DNA of 64,000 nucleotides from Epiperipatus broadwayi (lineage: Eukaryota; Onychophora; Udeonychophora; Euonychophora; Peripatidae), in assembly GCA_028023455.1 (NCBI GenBank), contig JAQFVV010000001.1:21247401-21311400 (forward strand). Direction: 5' to 3'. This document shows, piece after piece, positions 12,320 through 23,989 of this stretch. A program made the translations under genes and the position numbers. Position 1 is the stretch's first letter, and the number at the start of each line of letters is the position of its first letter. The notes below the pieces were generated by a model, which was given only the letters and a program-made list of their open reading frames with translations, made no database searches and had not been told where the DNA came from.

Positions 12320-13000
12320 AGGAGTTAAAGACTTGATAAAAAAAAAAAAACTTTCCAAATATGTGTACATGTGTTTCCAGATGTAAATGAAAATCATATG
12401 AACTTACTAAATAAATAAATAAAAAGGTTTTGTTTTACTTAAGTATTATTAGTAGTAAAATGTGTAAAGCTAGTTTAAAAGTTAAAATTACACTCACACA
12501 TTATTATGCTTGAAGATCACTGTTGCCAAAATCCTTGATAGTAATGGATTTAAATACCATCTTTCATAAATTTTATCTTTTTTTATCCTATTTGAGAATA
12601 TTCCAGGAATTGAAAAAGCTTTGTACTCAGAGTTTCCAATGTAAGAAATCCACATTGCTCTATGATAGATTACCCTTGAAAAATTATTCATTTAGTATTT
12701 TTCTGAGAAATAACTTTACACACAAGCAAATGGCCATAGGAGAAAAGAGCTCAATGCTGCTACTGATTTATAAGTAGAAATGCTTTAAAATGAAATATTT
12801 ACTTTTATGGCTTCACTGTGCTCCTGTATTCAAAATGATGTACTTTGAATCATGTATATTTATTAGTAAGTTATATATATATTTTGTTAGTAAATAAGGC
12901 AGTTCGTAAAATCTTATGAGCAGTTGGTTGGAAATGTTTTCTCTTGATATGTTTAGCAGCCATGAATTCCTGTATGTACTTAGTTAACACAATGCTTACT
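12320..13000. other. Unassigned stretch with a weak minus-strand open frame
   Basis: A 65-codon minus-strand frame (12494-12691) has a less biased composition than its neighbours (residues SIPGIFSNRIKKDKIYERW) but no domain I recognise, and no ATG-context or splice evidence. It may be a retroelement remnant. Nothing else was seen here. Confidence 0.3.
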
Positions 13001-13006
13001 AAATTT

Positions 13007-13012
13007 CATATA

Positions 13013-13077
<65 letters not shown>
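13007..13077. repeat. (TA)n microsatellite with GTA interruptions
   Basis: About 70 bp of TATA repeat with two ATGTATA interruptions. Confidence 0.95.
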
Positions 13078-13080
<3 letters not shown>

Positions 13081-13194
13081 CACATACATATATTTTTTTA
13101 ATATGTACCCACATATTTAACTCAAACACACTTTAATGTAGCAATTAATAGTTATTTTTTTTTTAATATATTTTGTATAGATTAAAGATATAAA

Positions 13195-13830
13195 TTTTAA
13201 AATTATTTTATTCCATGGAATCGTCAGTTGCTTTAATCTCTTTATATCATCATGTAATCTAATCATTGCTATTGCATTTTGATAAATATTCTTTAGAAAA
13301 TAACGTGTCATGTCTATGTTTTGATTATCCAAAGCTTTAATGACCATAAAATGTTCATAGAATCAAAGGCCTTTTCAGTACCTATAAGTCCAAAACAGAG
13401 TGGCAAATCATATTCATTAATTCTTTGTATAACTTTTATCAGGACTTTGATATGATCTATTATGTAAAACTACCTTTAAATCTAGCTTGTTCTTTTGGTT
13501 AGTTAGAATTGAAAGTTTGTTGTAGATGAGTTGTAATTATCTTGGTAAAGATTTTATATAGAACTGATAGAATCCATAATTTCTAATACCTTTTTATTAC
13601 CTTTCTCAATATGATTACTGCATTCATCCAATCATCTGATACATCTTTCTCATTTAGATATTTAATACACAACCTTACCAACATATTAATAATAATTCTA
13701 TTATTTCCTGAATCTTTTCCCTTGTTCATAGATTTAATGACACATTTCATCTCTTCATTTAAAATACTTGGCAATTTAAAAGATATACTAATTATAAAAA
13801 TTATTTGTATCTTGTTCTTTTACTACATAA
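13195..13830 (-). pseudogene. RTE-type LINE RT fragment A
   Basis: Reading right to left, the minus strand gives PSILNEEMKCVIKSMNKGK and DVSDDWMNAVII, the pre-palm region of non-LTR RTs (KxxGKxxG, then W-x2-A-x-I). Further along, 13117-13347 gives ALDNQNIDMTRYFLKNIYQN, which follows motif A in RTE-clade LINEs. The pieces are in different frames with stops between them and no catalytic YADD remains. It is an internal fragment lacking the endonuclease and the 3' end. It points away from the plus-strand fragment at 14430. Confidence 0.75.
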
Positions 13831-14429
13831 TTCTTTATAGAAGAGCTATCAAGCATGTTCTATGGGTCACATGTAACCTTTGCAGTGATTGTGTGTTCAG
13901 CCTAGAAGTTTTGATTTTTTTCAAGTAAAAAAATAAAATAGCAATTTGAATTCAAATGTATATTATATATTTTAATTCCATAAATTAATTAATAATCTTG
14001 AAATTGGTATTATTAACTGATATTTTAATATCAATGTACACCCATGTATTTTTCAAATATAAGATTTGTTAAAGGAGAGAGCTTCACTGTTTTGATACAA
14101 TCTGCATGCTTTGAGAATGCACCACAAATAAGAATGGGATTAGTGCACCATTGGTATGTACTATATTTATTATTTGGATATGATCATTGGATAAATATTT
14201 TTGTAAATACAGCACTTGAATTATGTAAAGTTGGATAGATTTGTTTTGTAGAATTTTTCAACACATTTCATGATATTATTTCTTTTTTAGTAATAATTTC
14301 ATATTTTATTTTTAATATAGAGACAATTTTTCTTTCAATAATAAAATGTTATTTACACTTTGAGACTTATTACAGCAGTTTTACCAGAAATATTTGATTA
14401 AAATGAGAAACTAATGAAGTAAATGTAGA

Positions 14430-15150
14430 TTATTCAAAGGCATCCCGATTTTTCAGATGATGTGGTTGTTTTTGAAAGTAATTATTTGGAACTTCAAAAA
14501 ATTTTGCAAGAGTTATCAGATGAAAATAAGAAAAGGCATTTAAAGATAAATGGTAAAAAGATTTTTTAAATGTTCAATGAATTTTCTCAAAAAAAAAAAA
14601 CAAACAGATGAAAGTATAAAAAATGTAATTAATTATAAAATTAAATGTGCATATAGTGATTTTGGAAGAAATAACTTAGTACTAAGAGAAAATATCCTTA
14701 GGCATTTGAAAAGAATGTTTTTTAATGGATGTTTTACCAATTCCTACTTATGGAGTTGAGATTTTGACCCTTAAGAGGAAAAAATATTGGAACTTTCAGA
14801 CACTCACAAATTGTAAAAAAAAATGCATGTTAGAAATGACAAAAAAAAAAAAAAACTAAATACATAAGTAAGAGAACAAACAAATATTATTATCATAATT
14901 GAGAGAATAAGAGACTGTAATAGAGCTGGGATTAATATATTACTGTAAAAAATGTTAATAGATAAACCGTTGAACGTTTAAATTGGATTCCAAGAGATTG
15001 TAAATATCTAGAAAGAAACTATATGTGATATGGATGGATGATATATGTAAGTTTGCTAGTGTGATGTGGAAAAGAGAGCTTATGGATGGATTAAACTTAG
15101 ATTTTATTCTGCCATAAATTAATCATGATTGAAAATGATGATGATGATTA
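14430..15150 (+). pseudogene. RTE-type LINE fragment B with 3' end
   Basis: Starts at the RT catalytic motif: FSDDVVVFESNYLELQKIL (F-S-D-D for the usual F-A-D-D), continues with ENKKRHLKINGKKIF, then after a frame change IKCAYSDFGRNNLVLRENI and a decayed stretch ending WMDD. The sequence then runs into a tail AAAATGATGATGATGATTA near 15135-15150, the simple-repeat 3' end usual for RTE LINEs. 5' truncated, with several frameshifts and A-runs. Downstream to 15780 nothing was recognised. Confidence 0.8.
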
Positions 15151-15159
15151 TTCCATGAT

Positions 15160-15780
15160 GTATAATGAACTTTTATTATAGTAATTACTGAAAAGATATT
15201 TTGTTATTTTTTTCTTCTCTTAACCAAGACATCAGAGATGAGACAGAATATATATTGTTTATAAATGTGAAATATTTATATTTTGCCTACATTGACGATT
15301 GATTGTATATATATTTTTCAGCTTAAATTTATATTCTTTTGTATTCTGTTAATAAACTTTTTTTTTCCATCGGGCTATTTATTTTCTTTGTATGCTTGTT
15401 AAATTCAATTATTTTAAGATCTATGCCCCAAGTGAACAAAATCTCAAATTTCTTAATTTGATAATGATAAACAAATCCCTAGTAAAGTTATATTCAGCTG
15501 TAGAACTTAGTTATTTTCAAAAGTAATATATGTATATACCACATATAGATAGATGAACTGAAGACACATAAACATAATATATGTAAATATATTTATTATA
15601 TTGTAATAATGCCCTATTCTGAGCATATTTCTTTTTTAAATTAATTAATATTAATTACTAAATAAAAATTTATTTATGCTTTTATGAGATTGATTTAAAC
15701 TTAAGCATCACTTATAATAATGTTTAATGAAGAGTATGGTGAGAAATAAAAAAATTTCTCAATCCCAATTGCATGAACTA
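15160..15780. other. AT-rich stretch, nothing recognised
   Basis: No motif-bearing frame, repeat partner or RNA gene seen between the LINE tail and the fold-back element. Confidence 0.5.
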
Positions 15781-15799
15781 TATATATATATATATGTAA

Positions 15800-16391
15800 A
15801 ATAAATAAAAATATCCGTTAATTAAAAATAATATTGTAATTATAATTGAAATAATATTTTTAAACGGTTTATAAACAATTCAAACAATCTTTAAATCTGC
15901 AGAAGTACTTTCGGTTACTTTCAAACCTGCCTCAACTGCTATTAAATTCAAAAACTAAAAGCGGAAGCAAACGTCATCAATTCAAATTCCACGAATCTCG
16001 TATTTTAATGTTAGAAGCTTGTCGATTTATCAAATGTGTTTTATTCCTGTTTATAAAAATTGCCTCTTTAATTTTTCTTTTACTATGGTTTCTTTTACTA
16101 TGGTTTTCTTTTACTATGGTGAAAATTCTTCATGAAGAGAGAAACCATAGTAAAAGAAAAATTAAAGAGGCAATTTTTATAAACAGGAATAAAACACATT
16201 TGATAAATCGACAACTTCTACTTAAAATCGAGATTCGGATTATTAGGTTGCTCGCTTTAGTTTTATTTAATGCAGTTAGACAGGTTTAAGTAACGAAAGT
16301 ACTTCTGCGGATTTAAAGATTGTTTGAATTGTTTATAAACCGTTTAAAAATATTATTTCAATTATAATTACAATATATATATATATATATA
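15800..16391. mobile_element. Fold-back element with GIY-YIG tail remnant
   Basis: Long imperfect palindrome: 15833-16094 (left arm) against 16141-16374 (right arm). The arms hold GAAGTACTTTCG and its reverse complement, the same core as in the element at 1196-1860, and AAACGGTTTATAAACAATTC with its complement. An outer extension at 15800-15826 carries ATATCCGTTAATTAAAAA. The spacer has threefold TTTTACTATGGT. It is bounded by TA runs. The right arm encodes a nuclease-tail-like peptide on the plus strand and the left arm holds its inverted copy, so two tails were joined head to head. Confidence 0.75.
16124..16289 (+). pseudogene. GIY-YIG nuclease C-terminal remnant
   Basis: The last part of a plus-strand frame (16008-16289) reads NHSKRKIKEAIFINRNKTHL, closely similar in spacing to HNKRKIKEAMLISRNRQ in the ORF at 1285-1704. 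The GIY-YIG signature itself is absent, so only the segment with the conserved Glu helix remains. The upstream half of the frame reads through the inverted left arm and is meaningless. Confidence 0.55.
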
Positions 16392-16392
16392 A

Positions 16393-16951
16393 AGAGATTA
16401 AATCATCTCCCCTCCCAGGCTATGAATTAAAAGCACTTTAAATGTTGAATAAAGAATCAAGTATAGAATGAATCTATCTATTCTTGGGAGCTCTAGTGTT
16501 TATAAGTTGTGCCTTTGTCAACATTTTTAGTAACTCAGAGTAAAATTAATTTATCAGCCAAATGGAATATGGCACTTAAGAAGTATTCAACTCATAATCA
16601 ATTATATAAGGCTGAAGACAGTATCTCTCTTTTAACACCTTATTTGCAGTTATTAAATAAGATGCAAACTTTAAATTAAACATAACTCAATGTTTATATA
16701 AACAGAGTAAATCATTGTCCCCCAGGCTATGAATTAAAAGTACTCTAAATAATAAACAAAGAATCAAAAATAGAATAAATCCATTTATTCTTGGGATCTC
16801 TGGTGTTTATAAGCATAAATTTTTCAACATTGTTGATAATTCAGAGTGAAATTAATGTATCAGCGAAATGGAACGTGGCACTTAAAAGTTATTAAATTTA
16901 TAATCAATTGTATAAGGCTGGAGATACAATCTCTCTTTTAATACCTATAGG
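16393..16951. repeat. Tandem duplication, offset 307 bp
   Basis: Two units (about 16393-16646 and 16703-16951) share AGGCTATGAATTAAAAG, TATTCTTGGGA, GTGTTTATAAG, AAATGGAA and ATCAATT(A/G)TATAAGGCTG. They are noticeably diverged, so the duplication is old. It lies between the fold-back element and a small hairpin. No coding content. Confidence 0.7.
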
Positions 16952-17066
16952 TGGATTAACAAAATTTTTATTTCCTTCAATTTCATAATTAATTGATTTC
17001 AAGTTTTACATGAAAGCAATTAATTGTAAAACTGAAGATAATAAAATTTTTATTAATCCACCTATT
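16946..17066. mobile_element. Small hairpin/MITE-like repeat
   Basis: TATAGGTGGATTAACAAAAT at the left is answered by a block ending TTAATCCACCTATT at the right, with a partly self-complementary interior containing ATTAATTG and CAATTAATTG. About 120 bp, no coding capacity. A non-autonomous DNA-transposon remnant is the simplest reading, but no second copy was seen in the window. Confidence 0.5.
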
Positions 17067-17069
17067 CTG

Positions 17070-18420
17070 AATAATCAACCATCAAATATATTTAAGAATG
17101 ACTTTATCTTTTTTAATGCATGGCCAAATCCATACACTGTTAATATCAAGCATTGTGACAAGTAATAAAGAACATAAACAATATTAATATTATATATAAG
17201 AATGATTGTTTTTTACTTCATGCTCAATCTCGTTATTACCTAAGACCTTACAATTCTTCATTAAGACATTAACTTGACAAAAGTTTAACCCAAAAAGGAG
17301 TTTTACTTCTATATAAAAATTAAAAGCCTAAAGCTAAATTAGTCAATAAAATAATCAAAAATACCCCAAATTCACAACTCAACCAGATTAGCCAAATAAA
17401 ATAAACTCTAAAACACAACCAATAGTTTCACTACTACAAGCAGGTTTTACTTGAAAAGTTCTATTTGTTAATAGTTGAAACCATGGTTGTGGAAGAATTT
17501 TAGTAAAGTTTTTTGGGGGGCTATTATTGTAATGTTATATGAATATTTATTTTATTTATTATTACTAGAGTAGTATTAGACAGTATTTAATATATATCAT
17601 AAATATACAAAAAACAAGAAGAAATATAACATAGATTTATAAACTAAAATTCATCTGTAATTTTAAGACATTTTCTAATTTATTTATTTTTTAAATTTCA
17701 AATGCCTTATGTATTATTGAAGAATTTTGAGCTGATTTTTAACTACCATTTTAAATTTGAAGCAAGTCTATAGTTGAAGACATGAAGCTACTCAATTCAT
17801 TTGCTTTGTTTTTCAGAACTCTGATAGTTATTTTTTAAGTTATTTTGATGGCAGATTCTTTACTTTCTTTTCTTTTTTTTGAGTGATATTTATGGAGTTG
17901 TCATTTAAAAAAAGGTATCTCAATAATATTAATTTTAATTGAGGCTTAGGTATTCCATTGGCATATTGTGGAAGTAAAGAATTTTACAGATTCTCCGTAA
18001 GTCATTGGCTATCTATTCAAAAAAAACATTAAGGACTGGCTTGAAATGAAACTTTCAATGATTTGTTTTAATCTGTTAAAAAGTTCCTTTATGGCTCCTA
18101 CAATTGAATGAATGCACATAAACTAAGACTTCTTTTACCTATGTCTATGTTGTTTTAAAGCATTATTGATTATATATACATAATATCCATTCTATCAGCT
18201 ATGTACTTTCATAAAATAATTCATTCTTTGTAAACAGTTTTTACATTTTAGTCAGATACATAAACAATAGATTATTTTAAACTTAAATCAACTTAGTTAT
18301 GCAAAATTTTCTAAGAATCCTTTAATTTTTTCTCATTATTTGTCTGGCATCTATATTGTATCTAAAATCCTACAATGACTTTATTTCTTTAAAAAAAAAA
18401 CAAATCCTTAACTTTTTTTA
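17070..18420. other. AT-rich stretch, nothing recognised
   Basis: No domain-bearing frame, repeat partner or RNA gene seen. A G7 run at about 17514 is the only local oddity. Confidence 0.5.
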
Positions 18421-18437
18421 AAGTTACTTTTAAAAAT

Positions 18438-18610
18438 GAATAATTTTTTCTCTTCCTTCTCCTCTTTCTCCTTTTCTTCTTCTGTTTCTTCTTCTCTTTC
18501 TTTTTTTCTTCTCCTTTTCTTACTCTTCCTTTTCTCCTCCTCATTCTTCTTTTTCTTTATTTTTTTAAATTTTTTTCCTCTGCTTCTTTTTCCTCCTCCT
18601 TTTTTCTTCC
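18438..18610. repeat. Polypyrimidine tract (plus strand C/T)
   Basis: About 170 bases of almost uninterrupted C and T (TTCTCTTCCTTCTCCTC and similar). The complementary strand is purine-only and yields a Lys/Glu-rich frame (18408-18668) that is an artefact of composition. Such mirror-like homopurine tracts can adopt triplex structure; this is inference. Confidence 0.9.
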
Positions 18611-18844
18611 TATTATGTATAAATAATTGAAAATATTCTACATACACATACACCCATGTAGATGACATTGTGCATACCCGTTTATTAATGTTATAAAGTG
18701 TGTGTTTCTTGAATATGTTTTCTTATTTTATTTAAATGTCCTTGTTTTGCCTTTTTTCTGACCTATTGATGTAATAGTAAACTCTTTTTCCCTGACTCTC
18801 ATGAAATAATTAAAGAATATAATCATTTCATATATATATATTGT

Positions 18845-18990
18845 GCCGGTCAAAACATGCTTATCCATCTAACATGGGCTGGAACTCACAAAATGTACTT
18901 CAAACCCAGTCGAGCCCGAGATTTTGGTCAGGAACCAGCCTGGATTCGAACCCACTCTCCAAGCCCCACGTCAAACACCTAATGGACAAC
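18845..18990 (-). repeat. SINE-like repeat with tRNA-type B box (minus strand)
   Basis: GGATTCGAACCC at 18953-18964 is the exact reverse complement of the Pol III B box GGGTTCGAATCC. The surrounding 150 bp has a more balanced base composition than the neighbourhood. No A box or cloverleaf was recognised, so it is not a tRNA gene. A tRNA-derived SINE remnant is likely. Confidence 0.5.
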
Positions 18991-20520
18991 ATAACAATGA
19001 TGGCACATGAGAATTAATTCTTAATCTGGCCCACTAGCAAATTGGAGAAAACAATAAGACTCATGGACTTAAACATATATATAAACAACTTAATACTAGA
19101 GACATTCCAAAGATAAAATCTAATATATTTAGTTAATAGGGGTTTTACTAATGAATAGCTATGGGCAATTAGTGAATTGGATTGGTCTAATAATGAGACA
19201 GAAACTGATATATGATTAATTATATATATATATTTATTGACAATTTGAGATGTATTTTAAATAACATTATTGTTGGCAAATGCACGCAGGCATTTAATTT
19301 ATAAAATAACATTTCTTTAGGCAATTGGAACAATAATTGATACATTGGCAAATAGGTTTGTTGATATTATTTAATGGAGCCAAATATCATGCTATACAAC
19401 TAATCACTACATTCACTTATTAGTTATGTCCTTTTATAATCAGTTTGAGTGGCTATTATACATGAAATCAAACCAAGTCTGGAGTGAAGCTTAATAATAC
19501 ATCTAATTATAATAAATTTATATTAAAATGGGCATATAAAGCACCCCAGATAGCTTTAGATCGAATGGGTTTTCAAAAATGCTTCAGTTCAATGCTGAAG
19601 ATTGCATATTAGGGAGGCAGAGTTGGCTATAGAGATTTTACTAATATGCTAGGCACAAGTAAAATATAATAATAAAGTTGTTCTGTGGGTGGAAGAATAG
19701 TTTTAGGGTTTTCATGATAAACACCGATTTACCCAATAACTGGTGATCATGCTGCTAAAAGGGAACCTTTATTTGGTTCATAAGAAGTAGGGGGACTTAC
19801 ATGCTAATCTGGCCCATAGCTCAGATTTAGCTACTGCATTACCTATAAGAGAGGAAGATGGGCTGGACTTACTGTGGCTCCATCTTATATATAAAAAAAC
19901 AGCACAACGAGAAAACATTAATAAATTCCACATCCGCCAAGCTGAAGTATATTATAAATTAATACTATACATCAAATGAACACTAGATCATCAGCTTGAT
20001 CAAAAGAGCCAACTCTTCTGTAGCATGAGAAATATGTATATACTACTGATGGGAATATATATAGACAAACTTTACTTTATCCATTCAATCGTTTTAGTTA
20101 TCTATAACTACTAAAAAAAAGGGGGAAAGTATATTTAATAAGGGACTTATGGATACTTTACCAAAAAAATATACTTATGATTACACTCCAGGCTAGTTTA
20201 ATCTTTAGTAACATAATAATTAAAGGTTGAAAAGCCACATTTTATATTTATATTAATTAATTAATAAATGACTAAATAACAATGAGCACAAACGTGTCAC
20301 CACTATTTAGAAATTAGGTTTTTGAAACAGTGCACGAAATGACACTATAATAACTAATAATTCAAAGATTTTAAATTATATCTTTTTAAAAAAACATATT
20401 TGGTAATTAAATGCACACCGTTTCGAAATGTAGGTAAAACTAATAATTATTAAAATAATCAAAAGAAAAGTAAATATACTGCAGTGATTAAATTATATAG
20501 CGCAAATATTGATTTAATAA

Positions 20521-20790
20521 AAAAAAAAATGCAAAAGTATTACATTTTATAGAATTCAAATACTATTTTAGAAAACAATTTAGAAAGGAATTTACAATAT
20601 TGAATTAATAAAGAAATTAGCAAAAGTATTTCATTTTATAGAATTTAAATATTATTTTGAAAACAATTTAGAAAAGAGTTACAATAATATTGAATTAATA
20701 AAGAAATTAGCAAAAGTATTTCATTTTATAGAATTTAAATATTATTTCAAAAACAATTTAGAAAAAATTTACAATAATATGGTTAACTAA
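20521..20790. repeat. Three tandem units of about 90 bp
   Basis: GCAAAAGTAT(T)(T/A)CATTTTATAGAATT begins at 20531, 20620 and 20709. Each unit continues with AAATA(C/T)TATTT, AAAACAATTTAGAAA and ACAATA. The second and third units are nearly identical. It lies inside the block at 18843-22090. Confidence 0.85.
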
Positions 20791-20869
20791 CCTGATTTTG
20801 AAGAAATAATGATTGTTTTGAAATTTACACAGAGCTCTGTGATTTTAATATTAAAACAGTTCTCCTGTA

Positions 20870-21190
20870 GTTAGACTGGAGATATTCGAACTGGAATGAA
20901 GGTGAGTTCTTTGGCGGCTTATAGCATCTTCAATTTAGTTGGGAGACGATTTTAAAATGGTGTTGGAACAAAGGCAAGTCCCTTTTAGCAGCTTACAGCA
21001 TCTTTTATTTGGTATAAGCTTGTTGGTTGTTGCTTCAGCATTGGATGGATTGAACTTCGGCATTCCATCACGGGAACGGCAGCAAAATTTTGCCTGACTT
21101 TAGCCAGACATGGTAAAATTAAATGATTTATAACTTCTGATATTAACAGCTCTTCAACAGCAAGATGAGTATATCTTCCCACTTAAAATA
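20870..21190 (-). other. GC-richer segment, unknown
   Basis: A 65-codon minus-strand frame (20985-21182) covers a segment with more even composition. Its product has no motif I recognise. It sits within the putative repeat block and is more likely repeat sequence than a gene. Confidence 0.25.
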
Positions 21191-22099
21191 AGGCCTATTT
21201 ATACATTTTCACTAAACCTTAACACCTTTTTGGAATTTCATTTGCCTCAGGACCAATTGACTTTTAATTAACAAAATAATATAATATAATTTTTACTACA
21301 GATAACGTCTCCGAGGTGTTATATTTAATTTACTTAAAAAATTATTAAAATATATAACATATAATTTGATTCAGTTTCATTAATTAAATTCCTTTTTAGG
21401 TGTTATAGAATGTTAAAGCTTAGCAGTAGGTATTCTGATTTAATCATAAAGTCTTTTGTTGAAACAAAATCAATCAGTAAACAGATTTTATTTTTAACCC
21501 AGGGTGCGGTCACTAATTGATTTCTTGTTTACACAAAATTCTCATTTTTAATTATAAACGGATTTTTATTTTATTGAAATAGATAACTTTTAACATATTT
21601 GTTTTTACAAAATAACAAATTGGAAAGATTTAAACAAATACTTTAGTTTCAATTATATATGTAAAACATTAAATCAGAAAACCATGAATATATCTTAAAG
21701 AAAACATTTTACATTATTTTTATTTAAACTTAAATATATATATAAATCATTTTGTCATTATTCCAAGGTTTAGATTATCCATTCACATACGAATATAATA
21801 GCAAATATAATTAAGAATTGACTGAAAATTAATAAAACATTTTATAATAAATTATGAGTATTTCTACGCTATAATTTTAACAAATCTATCTAATTATAGC
21901 GTATTTTTGTATGGAAATGGATGATGCCATTCAAGCGGCCATGATAACAAAGTTTTACCACTCGACTTATATATAACATTTTTTTACATTTAAGATACGT
22001 TCGAAACTAGTTCAGACGAGTAGATCATTAGGTTGATGGTAAAATGGAAAGGGATAGGAAGAATTTTTGTTTCAATATATATATATATATAAGTGATGA

Positions 22100-23050
22100 A
22101 GCATGAGTTTTTAGGAATGAAAGCACAGTTCTTTTTTTAATATTTTTATTTTACTTGCCACAACCCTTTTTGCACATTTATAAAATTTAGAATTATTTAT
22201 TTTTAATATAATGTTTACTTAAGTTTGCACAGATGAATTAATTAATATTTATTAGAGTTTCAAGTATGGATAGACTACATAGATTGCACTTGAAAAAAAA
22301 TATTCTATATCCCTTATTTAATCCTAGGCCAAAAGTTCACAGTCAAACTAAATCTGTTTGATATATCAATGTATTCAATGCAACATGAATACAACAACAC
22401 AATCCCATACTGACAGAAATGTACATCTGAATAGCATGGTTATAGAAGAAATTGTCCGTAGTCCAGTACAGGAATGCTACACCTGTCTGGTGAGAGTAAC
22501 AATACAAAAATCCTCCATAGGAAAGGATTGTGGTCCTTTTTGCTGACTTACAATCCCATTCCATAGGCTAAAGGGGTGATTCAAGGAGCAGGAAATACCA
22601 TCTGACTCTGATCATCAATAAGAAATAAGCTTATTTTGCCCAAGTGCAGTGTATCATGTGATTCTGCATGTAGCGGATCTTCATGCTACATTTACTAATT
22701 ATACCAATACATCCAACCCATTAATTCAATTTAACTGTGAAAAAAATAACCTAAGATCAACCCTACCTTTAATTAAACTATCATAACTTTACGATCATTG
22801 CAGCCATCCACATCCAACTTAAATTTAATATTTATTAAAAGTTTAGCTTAACAGAAAAAAAATCATAATAAACACTTAAAAAAACAAAAAAAAATAATGG
22901 AAATGATTTTAAGACTACACATGATAAAAGTAATTATTAATAAATGAATTGGTCTGGTCAGATAAAAATTTATATTTCTATTTAAATACTGGAAAAGTTT
23001 TATAGTTAAAATTCATTAGTTATATAAAGTTCTTATGGTTTTAAAAGAAA
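22100..23050. other. Unassigned stretch
   Basis: A slightly GC-richer part at 22340-22680 contains overlapping short frames on both strands (22358-22546 plus, 22343-22564 minus) without recognisable domains. It could be an old interspersed repeat; no second copy was noticed here. Confidence 0.35.
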
Positions 23051-23059
23051 AAGACCATA

Positions 23060-23340
23060 CTTTTTAGTTGCTTGTAATTTGGATCCCATTGTTTCTAATT
23101 CCCATGATGTCCTGGGAAGACTGGTATGCTGTTTGCTGTTCTATTTGATATTCATCTGGAGATCCCTTGCTCTAGCTGGTATAGCTCTTTGCAGTATCTT
23201 ATCACAGGACCCCAGTGTCCACAATGTAGGAAAATGATATTTCATTTTTTCTTTTGGAAAAACTGAAGGGCTTGAAAATGCGTCTTTTCAATCCCTTCTC
23301 TCTCAACTCTCCCAGACTTAACACATATAGCACATATAAT
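23060..23340 (-). other. GC-richer segment, possible decayed retroelement
   Basis: Read on the minus strand, this stretch gives broken coding-like peptide runs such as HCGHWGPVIRYCKELYQLEQ, interrupted by stops. I cannot assign them to a family. Composition differs from the AT-rich flanks. A decayed repeat is the likeliest explanation. Confidence 0.25.
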
Positions 23341-23744
23341 AATTTATTTCCAATCTTTTCCTTTTTATATTAAAATTGCAGATTGACTGATCATGATATC
23401 ATGGTGATAATGATTCTTTTGCTGTGGTCCATTTCCTGAGGGATTTTTTATTGGCTATTCTGTTCTTATTGATTTTCTCTCCTATCTGACCTTCAATTAT
23501 AAATTTTGAGATGCCCAAGGCTAGTTTACTTAAGACTAATTAAAAATAATCATTTCCATTTTGAGACTTTTACACAATAGTAATTAATTAAATTTTGTAC
23601 ATTCTTAAAGATATCTTTAAATCTTTAAGTTTTTGTTGAAAATTTAGTTTCAAAATACTTTTTTTTTAAATAAAGTTTTCTTTTAATAATTTTCCATCTG
23701 TGCAATTATATATATATATATATAAAAGTAATTTGTATATATGT

Positions 23745-23950
23745 AATATACAAATCAATATATATATCAAAATACAGTACAATTTATATAAATTATATTC
23801 TTTTAGAAGTACTTTCGACTATACACTTTGTAGTCTTTATCAACTATATAGTTGATAAAGACTACAAAGTGTATAGTCGAAAGTACTTCTAAAAGAATAT
23901 AATTTATATAAATTGTACTGTATTTTGATATATATATTGATTTGTATATT
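23745..23950. mobile_element. Perfect 206-bp palindrome, ORF-less relative of the 1.2 kb element
   Basis: Two 103-bp arms meet at CAACTATATAGTTG (centre 23847/23848). The outer 89 bp of each arm match the TIRs of 1196-1860, including AGAAGTACTTTCGACTATAC. The internal GIY-YIG ORF is absent. A partial third arm, ATACAAATCAATATATATATC, follows at about 23970-23995. It is flanked by TA runs. A perfect palindrome of this size suggests a young or gene-converted copy. Confidence 0.9.
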
Positions 23951-23989
23951 ATATATATATATATATATAATATACAAATCAATATATAT

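Larger units (their letters stand above)
18843..22090. mobile_element. Putative (TA)n-bounded noncoding repeat block
   Basis: Starts just after a short TA run with TTGTGCCGGTC and ends with TTTTTGTTTCAATATATAT. The block at 45717-48705 has the same layout: a TTGTA start after TA, and the end CTGTTTCAATATATAT. Length is about 3.2 kb with no convincing ORF. Within it lie a tRNA-type B box, a tandem repeat and a GC-richer part at 20870-21180. Boundaries are inferred from the TA runs; it may be several nested insertions rather than one element. Confidence 0.35.

Noticed and set aside
18408-18668. Lys/Glu-rich minus-strand protein.
   Set aside because: It is the complement of a pyrimidine tract, with no other coding evidence.
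18950-18970. tRNA gene, from the perfect reverse B box.
   Set aside because: No acceptor stem, A box or cloverleaf could be formed; it fits a SINE relict.
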